Source: JAUIAI01 sp041396585
GTDB lineage: Bacteria > Pseudomonadota > Gammaproteobacteria > Burkholderiales > Burkholderiaceae_E
Direction of reading: 5' to 3'
NCBI GenBank assembly: GCA_041396585.1
Contig: JAWKYG010000016.1
Span: 94,399-158,398 of the forward strand
DNA length: 64,000 nt
Shown here: positions 52,300 to 62,164 of the stretch, piece after piece
Layout of the letters: the number at the start of each line of letters is the position of its first letter
How positions within the stretch are numbered: position 1 is the first letter of the stretch
Notes under the pieces: generated by a model
The model's database searches: none
The model's input: only the letters and a program-made list of their open reading frames with translations
What the model was told of the DNA's origin: nothing
Translations under genes and position numbers: made by a program

Positions 52300-53868
52300 A
52301 TGCTCGCCCTGATGAGCGAGACCGACAGCCGAGCGCAGACGGCCGCTCCAAGACTGCAGCTTTCGGGGATCAGGCGGCAGTATCCCGCCGTACTGGCCAA
52401 CGACGATGTCTCCTTGAGCCTGATGCCTGGCGCCATTCATGGCCTGATTGGCGAGAACGGCGCGGGCAAGTCGACATTGATGAAGATCGCCTATGGTCTG
52501 GAGCAACCCGACGCCGGCACCATCACCTGGGAGGGCAGACCGGTCCGGATCGCCAATCCTGGTGAGGCACGCGCGCTTGGCATCGGCATGGTGTTTCAGC
52601 ATTTCTCGTTGCTGGAGTCGCTGAGCGTGCTCGAGAACGCGGCGCTGATGCTGCCCGGCGCCAGGCCGACCGCGGCCCTTCGCGATCGTATGCTCGCGCT
52701 CGCCGAGCGCTACGGGCTCGCGCTCGATCCGGGCCGTCATGTGGCCGATCTGACGGTCGGCGAGCGCCAGCGGGTGGAGATCGTGCGTGCGCTGATGCTC
52801 GAGCCGCGTCTGCTGATCCTGGATGAGCCGACTGCGGTGCTGACGCCGCAGGCTGTCCGTACGCTGTTCGACACCTTGCGGCGTCTGGCCGGCGAGGGCG
52901 TGAGCATCCTGCTGATCTCCCACAAGCTCGAAGAGGTGAGATCGCTGTGCGAGTACGCAACGGTCATGCGTGCGGGCAGGGTGGTCGCCCAATGCCAGCC
53001 CGCCCGGGAGTCGGTGGCCAGTCTGTCGCGCATGATGCTCGGTGAAACCCCGCAACGGGTACAACGACCCGCGGCCGCTCATGCCGACCGGGCCCGTGAG
53101 CGGCTGCTGCTCGAGGATGTGCACATGGTCGCGCGCGATCGCCATGAGCAGCCCTTGGATGTGCCCGAGCTGCTGGTGCGCGCGGGCGAGATCGTTGGCA
53201 TTGCCGGCATCTCCGGCAATGGCCAGCATGTGCTGTTGGATGCGATCAGCGGCGAGCGTCGATTCGGCGCCGGCGACCAGGGCGAGATTCGCTTTGACGG
53301 GCAGTCGATTCAGACCCTCGGTGTGCGCGCGCGACGCAGGATGGGGCTCGCGGTGGTTCCGGAGGAGCGCCTCGGGCGCGCCGCCGTCCCAGCGCTGGGG
53401 CTGGATCGAAATGTGCTGCTCACGCACCAGAACCGGCAGACGATCACCCATGGGCTGTTGCAGCCGGGCGCGCTGGGTGCGATTGCCGCGGCGGTGGTCG
53501 AGCGCTTCGGCGTACGCACGCCCGGGGTACATGCCAGGGCGTCCAGCCTGTCCGGTGGCAATTTGCAGAAGTTCGTGATCGGGCGTGAGATCGCCCGTGA
53601 GCCGGAATTGCTGGTGCTCGCCCAGCCCACCTGGGGCGTCGATGTCGGCTCCGCGGCCCGCATTCATCAGGCGCTGATGGCCATGCGCGAGCGCGGCGCG
53701 GCGATCATTGTCATTTCCGAGGATCTCGAGAGGCTTTTCCTGCTCAGCGATGCGATGTACGTGATCGCCGCTGGCCGACTCTCGGCGCGCCTGCCGGCTG
53801 CCGAGGTGGATACCGAAACCCTCGGAAGGCTGATGGCAGGCGCTGGCGCCGCGAGTGTGGCGGCATGA
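52300..53868 (+). CDS. BMP-type nucleoside ABC transporter ATP-binding protein (two ABC domains)
   Basis: A 522-residue protein of two tandem ABC domains, typical of BMP/sugar-type importers. Domain 1 has Walker A GENGAGKST near residue 50, signature LTVGERQRVEIVRAL and Walker B LLILDEPTAVL. Domain 2 (from about 270) has a degenerate P-loop, GISGNGQHVLLD (lacking the Lys-Ser), signature LSGGNLQKFVIGREI and LLVLAQPTWGVDVG. This asymmetry is normal for the class. It energises the two permeases that follow. The first ATG (52300) is used; a second lies at 52312. It overlaps the next gene by four bases. Confidence 0.92.
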   Translation: MLALMSETDSRAQTAAPRLQLSGIRRQYPAVLANDDVSLSLMPGAIHGLIGENGAGKSTLMKIAYGLEQPDAGTITWEGRPVRIANPGEARALGIGMVFQHFSLLESLSVLENAALMLPGARPTAALRDRMLALAERYGLALDPGRHVADLTVGERQRVEIVRALMLEPRLLILDEPTAVLTPQAVRTLFDTLRRLAGEGVSILLISHKLEEVRSLCEYATVMRAGRVVAQCQPARESVASLSRMMLGETPQRVQRPAAAHADRARERLLLEDVHMVARDRHEQPLDVPELLVRAGEIVGIAGISGNGQHVLLDAISGERRFGAGDQGEIRFDGQSIQTLGVRARRRMGLAVVPEERLGRAAVPALGLDRNVLLTHQNRQTITHGLLQPGALGAIAAAVVERFGVRTPGVHARASSLSGGNLQKFVIGREIAREPELLVLAQPTWGVDVGSAARIHQALMAMRERGAAIIVISEDLERLFLLSDAMYVIAAGRLSARLPAAEVDTETLGRLMAGAGAASVAA

Positions 53869-54941
53869 TGCCGCTGCGCCTGATTCCGCGCGCCGAGCCA
53901 TCGCGAACGATGGCTGTTCTCGCGCCGCTGCTGGCGATCGGTTTGACGCTGTTGTTCGCGATGCTGTTGCTGTCTGCGCTCGGCAAGTCGCCGATCGACG
54001 GGGTGCGTGTGTTCTTCGTGGCGCCGATGCAGAATCTGCGGGGCTGGTCGGAAATCGGGCTGCGCATGACTCCGCTGCTGTTGTGTGCGCTGGGGCTGGC
54101 GCTGTGCTACCGATCCAACGTCTGGAACATCGGCGCCGAAGGTCAGCTCGTGATGGGCGGGATCGCCGCGGGCTCGGTGGCCTTGCTGGCCGGGGCCGAG
54201 ACCTCCGCGTCCTTCTTCGCGCTGGTGATGCTGGCGGGCTGCGCGGGCGGGCTGGTCTGGGGCGGGCTGATCGCCTGGCTGCGTGATCGCTTCAATGCCA
54301 ATGAAATTCTGGTCAGCCTGATGCTCACCTATGTGGCGCAGTATCTGCTGATGTACCTGGTTCACGGCCCCTTGAAGGATCCGAACGGCTATAACTTCCC
54401 CTATAGCGCACCGTTCGAGCTGCCGGCGATGATCCCGACATTGCTGCCAGCTACCCGTCTGAATATCGGTTTTGCGATCGCCCTGGTGGTGGCACTCACC
54501 ATGGCGCTGTTTCTGGCGCGAGCCTTCGCCGGGTTCCGGCTGCAGGTGTCCGGGCAGGCACCGGCGGCCGCGCGAATGGCCGGTTTCAGCGCGCGCGAGG
54601 GAATCTGGATCTCCCTGCTTGCCTGCGGCGCACTGGCGGGGCTGGCGGGGGCCATCGAGGTCGCCGGACCGCTCGGGCAGCTGACCCCGAGCATCTCCCC
54701 GGGCTACGGATTCACCGCGATCATCGTTGCCTGGCTCGGCCGGCTGCATCCGCTTGGGTGCGTGCTGGCCGCCTTCGTGATGTCGGTGGTGACGATCGGT
54801 GGTGAGCTGGCGCAGTCGCGGCTCGGGCTGCCGAATGCTTTGGGCAGTGTCTTGCAAGGCTTGCTGCTGCTGACCCTCCTGGCCCTTGATGTCCTGATCG
54901 AATCCCGCCTGCGTTGGGTGGGTGTGCGGGGAGGGCGCTGA
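53865..54941 (+). CDS. BMP-type ABC transporter permease
   Basis: A 358-residue inner-membrane permease of the BPD_transp_2 family with about ten hydrophobic segments. It has RMTPLLLCALGLALCYRSNV, then WNIGAEGQLVMGGIAAG, a long LRDRFNANEILVSLMLTYVA and GYGFTAIIVAWLGRLHPLG. This pattern is that of the first permease in nucleoside (NupB/YufP-like) importers. It is coupled at both ends: ATGA overlap with the ATPase gene and TGATG overlap with the next permease. Confidence 0.92.
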   Translation: MMPLRLIPRAEPSRTMAVLAPLLAIGLTLLFAMLLLSALGKSPIDGVRVFFVAPMQNLRGWSEIGLRMTPLLLCALGLALCYRSNVWNIGAEGQLVMGGIAAGSVALLAGAETSASFFALVMLAGCAGGLVWGGLIAWLRDRFNANEILVSLMLTYVAQYLLMYLVHGPLKDPNGYNFPYSAPFELPAMIPTLLPATRLNIGFAIALVVALTMALFLARAFAGFRLQVSGQAPAAARMAGFSAREGIWISLLACGALAGLAGAIEVAGPLGQLTPSISPGYGFTAIIVAWLGRLHPLGCVLAAFVMSVVTIGGELAQSRLGLPNALGSVLQGLLLLTLLALDVLIESRLRWVGVRGGR

Positions 54942-55861
54942 TGGACGTCTCGATCGCAGCACTGATCGCGGCCACGCTGGCCGCCGGCACCCCGATGCTC
55001 CTGGCCGCCATCGGCCTGCTGGTCAACGAACGCGCCGGGGTGATCAACCTCGGTGCCGAGGGCATGATGCTGATGTCGGCCGTGCTCGGCTTCGGTGTCG
55101 CACTGAACAGTGGCAGTCTGTGGCTCGGGCTGCTCGCCGGGATGGTTGCCGGCATGGGCTGCGCGGCGGTTTTCGCCTTGCTCGCGGTCGGGCTGGCCAC
55201 CAACCAATATGCCACCGGGCTGGCGCTGACCCTGTTCGGCAGCGGCTTGTCGGCCTTTGTGGGTCTGGGCTACGTGGGCAAGGCCCTGCCACCGCTCAGT
55301 GTGTCGGGTATCCCCGGTCTGTCTCAGATCCCGTTCTTCGGCGAAGCCTTGTTCCGGCTGCATCCCACTGTCTATATCAGCTGGTTGCTGGTTGCCGCGG
55401 TCGCCTGGGCATTGGCGCGAACCCGGGTCGGGCTGGTGATTCGGGCGGTCGGTGAGTCGGGTGAGGCTGCCCATGCGCTGGGCTTTCCTGTGCGCTCGAT
55501 ACGAGCGACAGCCGTTGTCTTCGGCGGCGCCTGTTGTGGTCTGGCGGGCGCGTATCTGTCGCTGGTTCATTCGCCGCTCTGGGTCGAGGGCATGGTCGCC
55601 GGTCGCGGCTGGATCGCGCTCGCGCTGACCACCTTCGCCACCTGGCGGCCCTGGCGGGTGATGCTGGGAGCCTATCTGTTCGGCAGCGTGACCATGATCC
55701 AGTTCCACATGCAGGGCCAGGGCGTGCAGATCGCCTCGCAACTGTTGTCCATGCTGCCGTATCTCGCCACCATCGTTGTGCTGGTCCTGATCTCGCGCAA
55801 TGCCGGGTTCATCCGGCTTAACATGCCAGCCGATCTTGGTCGGCCCTTCAAGCGCGGCTGA
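54941..55861 (+). CDS. BMP-type ABC transporter permease
   Basis: A 306-residue inner-membrane permease of the second type (NupC/YufQ-like). It has PMLLAAIGLLVNERAGVINLG at 18-38, AEGMMLMSAVLGFG, TNQYATGLALTLFGSGLSAF and RVGLVIRAVGESGEAAHALG. With the previous permease it forms the pore for a nucleoside- or base-like compound. It begins within the preceding stop (TGATG). No substrate-binding lipoprotein gene lies nearby, which is unusual; the partner may be encoded elsewhere. Confidence 0.9.
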   Translation: MDVSIAALIAATLAAGTPMLLAAIGLLVNERAGVINLGAEGMMLMSAVLGFGVALNSGSLWLGLLAGMVAGMGCAAVFALLAVGLATNQYATGLALTLFGSGLSAFVGLGYVGKALPPLSVSGIPGLSQIPFFGEALFRLHPTVYISWLLVAAVAWALARTRVGLVIRAVGESGEAAHALGFPVRSIRATAVVFGGACCGLAGAYLSLVHSPLWVEGMVAGRGWIALALTTFATWRPWRVMLGAYLFGSVTMIQFHMQGQGVQIASQLLSMLPYLATIVVLVLISRNAGFIRLNMPADLGRPFKRG

Positions 55862-55862
55862 G

Positions 55863-58338
55863 ATGTTCGCGGCCGGTTCCGGATCGCGACTTCGGCGTGG
55901 GCTTGTCGCGCTGGCGCTCGGCGTCTGCGCAATGCTGGCGCTTGCGTCCGAACCGGCCGATCTCGCTGCCTACCATGCGCGCATCGACCAGGCCCAGAGC
56001 CAGCTCGAGAGTGCCGAGCGCGCTCTGTCGACGAGAAAGGCCCTCGATGCGAGCCAGTTGCTGGCGCTTCGCGAGAAGGTTCGCCAGTTGCGGGATGCCG
56101 ATCGCGACCAGCGCGAGCCCTTCGTCAAGCAGCGCGATGCCTTGCGCGCCGATCTTGCGCGACTCGGCCCCGAGCCGGGCAAGAATGATCCGCCCGAGGC
56201 TCCCGAGATTCTGGCCGAGCGTCAGCGGATCAATGCCGCGCTCAGCGATCTGGAGGCCGCGCTGCGCAGGGCGGATCTCAATGTCGCCCTGGCCACGCGC
56301 CTGCTCGACGATATCGCCGAGGCCCGGCGCAGCGCGTTCTATGACCGGCTGTTCCAGTCCGACTCCTCGCCGCTGGATCCCGGTCTGATTGCCAGTGCCT
56401 GGCGCTCGCTCGGCATGGTGCTGGATCGCTCCCGTGCTGGGCCAGGCATTGCTCGACGGCTGGCAGTCGCGCGCCGATCCGGGTCGGCGCATGGCCCTGC
56501 TTGCGGGGGCGATCGTGCTGGCGCTGGCCGTGCTGTTCCCGATCCGTCGTGCGATGGTGCGCGTCGTGCGGCGGCACATGGAGCGGCTGAAGCCGTCACC
56601 GGCGCGCGCGGTGATCGCTGCGGCGGTCATGACCGTCGCGCGCCTGCTGCCATGGGTGCTCGGCACGGCGATGATCATCATCGCACTCTGGCACACGGGT
56701 CTGGTACCGCAGTCCGGCCAGGCGCTGACGATCACGATCTGGCTCTGGTTGCTGGTCATCCTGGCGGTAGACGCGGTAGCGACCTCGATCTTCCTGGCCG
56801 ATCTGCCCGGTTGGCAGCTTCTGGCCACCGATAGGCCGCGGCGCGCGCTGGTGCGTGCGCTGATGGTGATCACCGCGGCGGTGATCGCCTTCGACGGCGT
56901 GATCCGGGCAATCGCGCCGCTGGCGCGTGCAACCCGCGAATTCTCGTTGATGCAAAGTGCGATCGCGGCGCTATCGCTCGCTGCGCTCATGTTCATGCTC
57001 ACCCGACTGAGCACCTGGCGGGCTCCGGCCGATGACAGCCGGCCAGTCGAGGACGACTCCGCCGGCGAAGCGTTGCCCGATCCTGGCGCGGATGAGGAGC
57101 GCGGTGGCGAGCATGGCTGGATCAGTTGGCGCAGCCTGCGGGTGTTGGCGGTGTTCACCGTGATCGCGATCATTCTCGGAACGCTGGCCGGCCAGGTCGC
57201 GTTCGGATACTTCGTCGCAACGCGCGCCTTCTATCTGGCCGGGCTGGTCGCCGCGGGCTGGTGCCTGAGATCCGTGGTCCAGGAAATCCTGATCACCATC
57301 GATGAGCGCATGCTGCGATCGCGCCAGCATGCGGGCAACGGGCCCGACTCCCTGCTGACCTTCTACTTCGGACTGGCTGCGGATGTCTTGTTGCTGATGT
57401 TGCTGCTGCCGCCTGCGTTCATCGTGCTCGGGGCCGATCCGTCCGATGTCGAGAACTTCGTTCGCGACGCGATGGCGGGCTTCCAGATCGGCTCGGTGCG
57501 GCTGTCGGTCGCCGACATGCTTTCGGCGCTCGGCGTGTTTCTGGCGGTGCTCGCGCTCACCTGGCTCGTTCAGCGGATTCTCGATCGCCGGATGTTCCCG
57601 CACATGCGGGTCGACATCGGCGTCAGACATTCGTTTCGCACACTGATCGGCTACTTCGGCATCCTGATTGCGGTGGTTGGCGCGGTTGGCGCGCTCGGCT
57701 TCAATCTCTCGAATCTCGCGATCGTCGCCGGTGCGCTCTCGGTCGGTATCGGTTTCGGCTTGCAGAGTATCGTCAACAACTTCGTATCCGGCCTGATTCT
57801 GCTGTTCGAGCGGCCGATCAAGATCGGCGACTGGATCGTCACCAGTGCGGGTGAAGGTTATGTCAGGCGGATCAGCGTGCGCTCGACAGAGATCGAGACC
57901 TTCGATCGCGCGTCGATCATCGTGCCGAACTCGGAGTTGGTCGGCAGCGCCGTGACGAACCGCACCCACGGCAACAACATCGGGCGCATATCCGTTCCGA
58001 TCGGCGTCTCGTATGACGAGGATCCCCGTCGAGTGATCGAGATTTTGCGCGAGATCGTGCGCGACAATCGTGATGTCATGCGCTATCCGGAGCCATTGAT
58101 CTACTTCGCCGACCGGGGCCAGCTCGCTCGATTTCGAGATCCGCGCCTACCTGCGCGACATCAACGCCGGTCTGCAGGTGCGCACGGACCTGCGCCTGGC
58201 GGTGTTCGAGCGCCTGCGCGAGGAAGCATCCAGATTCCATACCCACACCGCGTCGTGCAGATCGTCCGATCTGGCCAGGAAGGCAGGCATCCTGGCCAAC
58301 CGATGAACCCCACTCCCTGGAAGTCCGTTGACCGATAG
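55863..58338 (+). pseudogene. MscS-like mechanosensitive channel with N-terminal coiled coil (DUF3772), three frameshifts
   Basis: A large MscS-family channel of about 820 residues when repaired. It has a signal peptide ending ALASE and a periplasmic coiled coil (residues 20-150, ARIDQAQSQLESAERALS, DUF3772-like). Many membrane spans follow, then the MscS core: VGIGFGLQSIVNNFVSGLIL (TM3) and GDWIVTSAGEGYVRRISVRS. Breaks are near 56430 (VLDRS to PVLGQALL), near 58115 in a G-run (before ASSLDFEIRAYLRDINAGLQ) and near 58227 (EEA to IQIPYPHRVV). Such channels release solutes at osmotic downshock. The conserved sequence on both sides of each break suggests sequence errors. The gene begins one base after the permease stop. 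Confidence 0.75.
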
Positions 58339-59179
58339 TCGTCGCGCCTCGATGGCCTTGTTCGCCTGTGTCGCCTCGTTACTGCTTCTGTTTCCGGAAT
58401 CATGACTCAGGCGGAGCCCAGGCGGCTGTGGGAACTGGGGGCGGCGGTGGTCGCGATCGACCAGCAGGCTTACTACCGAGCGCCCGGGTCGCGCGTCGGT
58501 TTTTGCTGCCCTACGGGGTCTACCGTGGCGCTTTGCTGCGCGCCGATGACGGCCAGGTCGGTCTGCGCGCGCTGCGGGATGCCCGCTTCGAGATGTGGAC
58601 CTGGGCGTAGCGGCGGCGATCGGCTCCTCCGCCACCGGGGCTCCCCTGCGCGCCGGTATGCCCGAGCTGGGTACGCTGGTCGAGCTCGGCCCCCGATTGA
58701 AGTTCTGGCCCTGGGGGCGTCAGCGTCAGCCGATCGTGCGGATCGATCTGCCGCTTCGGGCCGTGTTCGATATCAGCGACGCCATGGCGTCGCGCGGATT
58801 TACGCTCGAACCGCGCGTTTCGCTGATCCTCGGCCGGCCCGGCGATCGCTGGCTGCGCCTGGGGGTCAGCGCGCTGTTTGCCGACAGCGCCTACAACGAC
58901 CAGTTCTATGGCGTCGATCCCACTTACGCGAATGCTGTGCGCCCCGCCTTTGCGGCACGCGCGGGCCTGGTGGCGCAGCGCGCCACCGTGGCGTTCGGCT
59001 GGGCCCTGAGTCCGGTCTGGAGCGTGGGCGGCTTCGTGCGCTTCGATGATGTCGCCGGCGCGGCCAATCGCGCCAGCCCGTTGGTGGATGCGCGTCACGG
59101 TTGGACGGCCGGCATCGCGCTCACCGTACGATTGGCACGTTCCTCATTGCCCGCGGCCGACGGCGCCGCGGATGATTGA
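58328..59179 (+). pseudogene. MipA/OmpV family outer-membrane protein, three frameshifts
   Basis: An outer-membrane MipA/OmpV protein that would be about 284 residues. It begins at a TTG (58328) or ATG (58352) with signal-like MALFACVASLLLLFPES. It continues after a lost base as TQAEPRRLWELGAAVVAIDQ. A second loss near 58497 leads to RFLLPYGVYRGALLRADDG, and a third near 58594 leads to DLGVAAAIGSS. From 58595 the barrel half is open: MPELGTLVELGPRLKFWPWG, then LEPRVSLILGRPGD and RPAFAARAGLVAQRATVAFG. Each break is a single missing base. It overlaps the end of the channel gene and precedes the GGT gene. Confidence 0.65.
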
Positions 59180-59209
59180 CTTTTCGATCTCTATCCCTGG
59201 AGAGACAGT

Positions 59210-60799
59210 ATGCGTCAGTTCTATGGCCCCGGGCGCTCGCTCGTTTATGCGCAGGAGAGCATGTGCGCGACCTCCCACCCACTCGCGAGCCGGGTGGCGA
59301 TGGAAACGCTCGCCGCGGGAGGCAACGCGGTGGATGCGGCGGTCAGCGCGGCCGTGTTGCTCGGCTTTTGCGAGCCCATGATGACCGGCTTGGGAGGGGA
59401 TCTTTTCGCCCTCATCCAGCTTCCCGGACAGGCCGACCCGATTGCCCTGAACGCCTCCGGTCGCTCGCCCGCTGCGCTGCAGGCGGACCGACTTCGTTCC
59501 GAGGGCCTGGCCAGCATCCCGACCGAGTCCGCGCATGCGGTCAGCGTGCCAGGTGCGGTGGACGGTTTCGATCGTCTGGTGCGTGACCATGGCCGCTTCG
59601 ATCTCGCCCGTTGTCTGCAGCCCGCGATCCACTATGCCGAGCATGGCGTCCCTGTGGCGCCGCGCACGGCGCGCGACTGGGAGGCGTTTGCGCACCGCTT
59701 GACCGGGCGCGCTCGCGAGACCCTGCTGGGCGGCGCAAGGGCGTATCGCGAAGGCGAGATCTTTCGGCAGCCCGAACAGGCCATGGCACTGCGTCTGCTG
59801 GCCGAGCAGGGGCGGTCGGCGTTTTACGAGGGCGAGATCGCGCAGGACATGGTGTCGTCGCTGCGTGCGATGGGTGGCGTGCACACGCTGGACGATTTCG
59901 CTGCCACGGCCTGTGACTATGTGACGCCGATGCGGATCGACTATCGCGGCCACGAGCTGATCGAGTTGCCACCGAACGGGCAGGGGGCGACCGCGCTGCT
60001 GATGGCCAAACTGTTGAGCCGCTTCGATCTCGCTTCGATGGATCCCCTGGGCGCGGCACGCGCCCATCTCGAGGCCGAGATCGCCAAGATCGCCTATGAC
60101 GCGCGCGACCGTTTCGTTGCTGATCCCTCGTTCGGGCCGCTGGCGATCGAGCATATGCTGGCCGACGATACGGTGGACGCGCTGGCGGCGCTGATCGACC
60201 CCCAGCGGGCCGCGCGACATGTGCACCAGCTCACCTCTGCGGTTCACAAGGATACGGTTTATCTGGCCGTGGTCGACCGTGACCGGATGGCCGTATCGAT
60301 GATCTATTCGATCTTCCATGCGTTCGGGTCGGGCCTGGCGTCGGACCGCTTCGGGATCAACTTCCAGAATCGCGGCGCCGGCCTGAATCTGATTGCGGGG
60401 CATCCCAATGAACTTGCTCCCCGCAAACGCCCGATGCACACCCTGATCCCCGGCATGTTGCGCAAACGCGGCGAGTATCTGATGCCCTTCGGCGTCATGG
60501 GCGGGCAGTATCAGGCGGCCGGTCATGCACGCTTTGTCAGCAATGTGATCGATTTCGGGATGGACCCTCAATCGGCGATGGACGCACCACGCAGTTTCCC
60601 GGAGCCTGCCAGCGGTGAGCTCACCCTGGAGTGGGGCTATGCCGACGAGGTGGCCTCGCGGCTCGGCGCCATGGGCCACCATGTGATGCGCCCCGACGTC
60701 GGGATCGGCGGTTCTCAGGCGGTGCGCATCGATCTGCGTTCCGGTGTTCTCACCGGTGCCAGTGATCCACGCAAGGACGGCTGCGCGCTGGGGCGCTGA
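59210..60799 (+). CDS. Gamma-glutamyltransferase family protein (YwrD-like)
   Basis: A 529-residue Ntn-hydrolase of the gamma-glutamyltranspeptidase family. It has CATSHPLASRVAMETLAAGG and AVLLGFCEPMMTGLGGDLFA. The probable autocleavage/nucleophile Thr is in KDTVYLAVVDRDRMAVSM near residue 345. Others are NRGAGLNLIAGHPNELAPRK and RPMHTLIPGM, and GVMGGQYQAAGHA follows. No signal peptide is seen, unlike classical GGT, so it resembles the cytoplasmic YwrD branch. GGAGAG precedes the ATG. It may act on gamma-glutamyl or acyl-amide compounds. Confidence 0.9.
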   Translation: MRQFYGPGRSLVYAQESMCATSHPLASRVAMETLAAGGNAVDAAVSAAVLLGFCEPMMTGLGGDLFALIQLPGQADPIALNASGRSPAALQADRLRSEGLASIPTESAHAVSVPGAVDGFDRLVRDHGRFDLARCLQPAIHYAEHGVPVAPRTARDWEAFAHRLTGRARETLLGGARAYREGEIFRQPEQAMALRLLAEQGRSAFYEGEIAQDMVSSLRAMGGVHTLDDFAATACDYVTPMRIDYRGHELIELPPNGQGATALLMAKLLSRFDLASMDPLGAARAHLEAEIAKIAYDARDRFVADPSFGPLAIEHMLADDTVDALAALIDPQRAARHVHQLTSAVHKDTVYLAVVDRDRMAVSMIYSIFHAFGSGLASDRFGINFQNRGAGLNLIAGHPNELAPRKRPMHTLIPGMLRKRGEYLMPFGVMGGQYQAAGHARFVSNVIDFGMDPQSAMDAPRSFPEPASGELTLEWGYADEVASRLGAMGHHVMRPDVGIGGSQAVRIDLRSGVLTGASDPRKDGCALGR

Positions 60800-60807
60800 G
60801 CCACCGG

Positions 60808-60835
60808 CCCGGACCGCGATGTCGGGTTTGTTTGT
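60808..60835 (+). terminator. Possible intrinsic terminator after GGT gene
   Basis: CCCGGAC, six bases, GTCGGG, then TTTGTTTGT: a six-pair stem with one bulge followed by a T-rich tract, nine bases after the GGT stop. Confidence 0.4.
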
Positions 60836-60900
60836 GGTCGCGCCTGGAATCGCGCTATGCTGATCCGCACGGAGTTTTCGCGCGGGTCTCGGGAGGCTTG

Positions 60901-62022
60901 ATGGGCTTCGATTCACCAGACATGCTCTGGTTGCTCGCGGTCGTGCCGGTGCTGATCTGGATTTATCTGCGTTGGCTTGGTCGCGGGGGGGCAGTGCGCC
61001 ATTCCCAGTTCATGCTGATCAAGGCTGCCATGGACGGCACCGGGCGATGGCGGCGGCATTTGCCGGCCGCCCTGCTGCTGCTGGCCGTGGTGGCGCTATT
61101 GCTCGCCCAGGCTCGGCCCAATGCCTTCCTGAAGCTGCCGTCGCAGTACAAGACCATCGTACTGGCGATGGATGTCTCGTTGAGCATGCAGGCCGATGAC
61201 ATGGCGCCCGATCGGTTCCAGGCGTCCAAGTCCGCTGCGCGTGATTTCGTGCTCGGCGCCCCGGACGACGTCAAGATCGGTCTGGTCGAGTTTGCCGGCA
61301 CGGCCTCGCCGATCCAGACGCCAACCACTGACAAACGGGCCCTGCTGGCCGCCATCGAGCGCACCGAACTGCAGCGTGGCACGGCCACCGGCAGCGCTCT
61401 GCTGGTTTCACTGGCGATGTTGTTCCCGGATTTGCAGATCGATCCGAGCCTGAACCAATACGGCTCCCGGCGCAGCGCCCTGAATCGCGATCTGGTGCAC
61501 GACGGGCGCCCGCTTGGCGATCGTGGCGAGGCGCCACCGGCTCTTCAACGGGTCGATCCGGGGTCTTACCGCAGTGGCCTGGTGATCCTGATGACCGATG
61601 GCCGGCGAACCATGGGTCCCGATCCTCTCGATGTCGCGCATCTGAGCGCCGAACGGGGTGTTCGCACCTATACGGTCGGCTTTGGTACCCGGGAGGGCGG
61701 TCAGGTCGAGATCGAGGGCTGGTCGATGTTCCTCAAGCTCGACGACGAAACCCTCAAGGGCGTCGCGCGACTGACTGGCGGGGAGTACTTCCATGCCGGC
61801 AGCGAAGATGCTCTCAAAGAGGTCTATCAGGGGCTCACCAGCAAGCTGGTCATGGAACGGCGCCAGACCGAGATCTCGGCCTTGTTCGCGGCGGCGGCCG
61901 CGCTGTTTTGCACGGCGTTTGCCGTCATGCTGTCCATGCTCTGGTTCTACGGTCTGACCCGCCGTCATGCCGATCAGGCGGAATCTACGCAAGGATTCCC
62001 GCACATTCCCGGATCCGGCTAG
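60901..62022 (+). CDS. Second BatA-like VWA membrane protein, without MoxR neighbour
   Basis: A 373-residue protein with the layout of the VWA protein at 41.9 kb. It has N-terminal spans (6-23 and 54-70), a VWA domain from about 83, and a C-terminal span near 325-345. MIDAS residues are DVSLSM (91-96), Thr in GTATGSALL and Asp in LMTDGRRT. It shares MVLKRDGW/FLKLDDETLK-type blocks with the other copy. GGGAGG lies ahead of the ATG at 60901. No MoxR, DUF58 or protease gene is next to it. It may work with the MoxR encoded 16 kb away. Confidence 0.9.
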   Translation: MGFDSPDMLWLLAVVPVLIWIYLRWLGRGGAVRHSQFMLIKAAMDGTGRWRRHLPAALLLLAVVALLLAQARPNAFLKLPSQYKTIVLAMDVSLSMQADDMAPDRFQASKSAARDFVLGAPDDVKIGLVEFAGTASPIQTPTTDKRALLAAIERTELQRGTATGSALLVSLAMLFPDLQIDPSLNQYGSRRSALNRDLVHDGRPLGDRGEAPPALQRVDPGSYRSGLVILMTDGRRTMGPDPLDVAHLSAERGVRTYTVGFGTREGGQVEIEGWSMFLKLDDETLKGVARLTGGEYFHAGSEDALKEVYQGLTSKLVMERRQTEISALFAAAAALFCTAFAVMLSMLWFYGLTRRHADQAESTQGFPHIPGSG

Positions 62023-62132
62023 ACGAACGGCCGCGCTCGCCATTCAGCGGTCAACAGCTCCAAGCCCTTGAAAATTAAAATGTCTCCATCGCTCGCGGGT
62101 CGTTATCGGCCCCTTTGAGGATGGTGCAGTCA

Positions 62133-62152
62133 CGACCGCATCGTTGCGGTCG
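62133..62152 (+). promoter_or_regulatory. Hairpin with tetraloop before response-regulator RBS
   Basis: CGACCGCA, TCGT loop, TGCGGTCG: a perfect 8-bp stem ending two bases before the GGAGA ribosome-binding site of the response-regulator gene. It may affect translation start. No T-run follows. Confidence 0.45.
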
Positions 62153-62164
62153 ATGGAGATAGCA

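Noticed and set aside
62040..62110. Promoter with TTGAAA and AT-rich tract
   Set aside because: The AT-rich patch is suggestive, but no -10 hexamer lies at proper spacing, so I did not annotate it.
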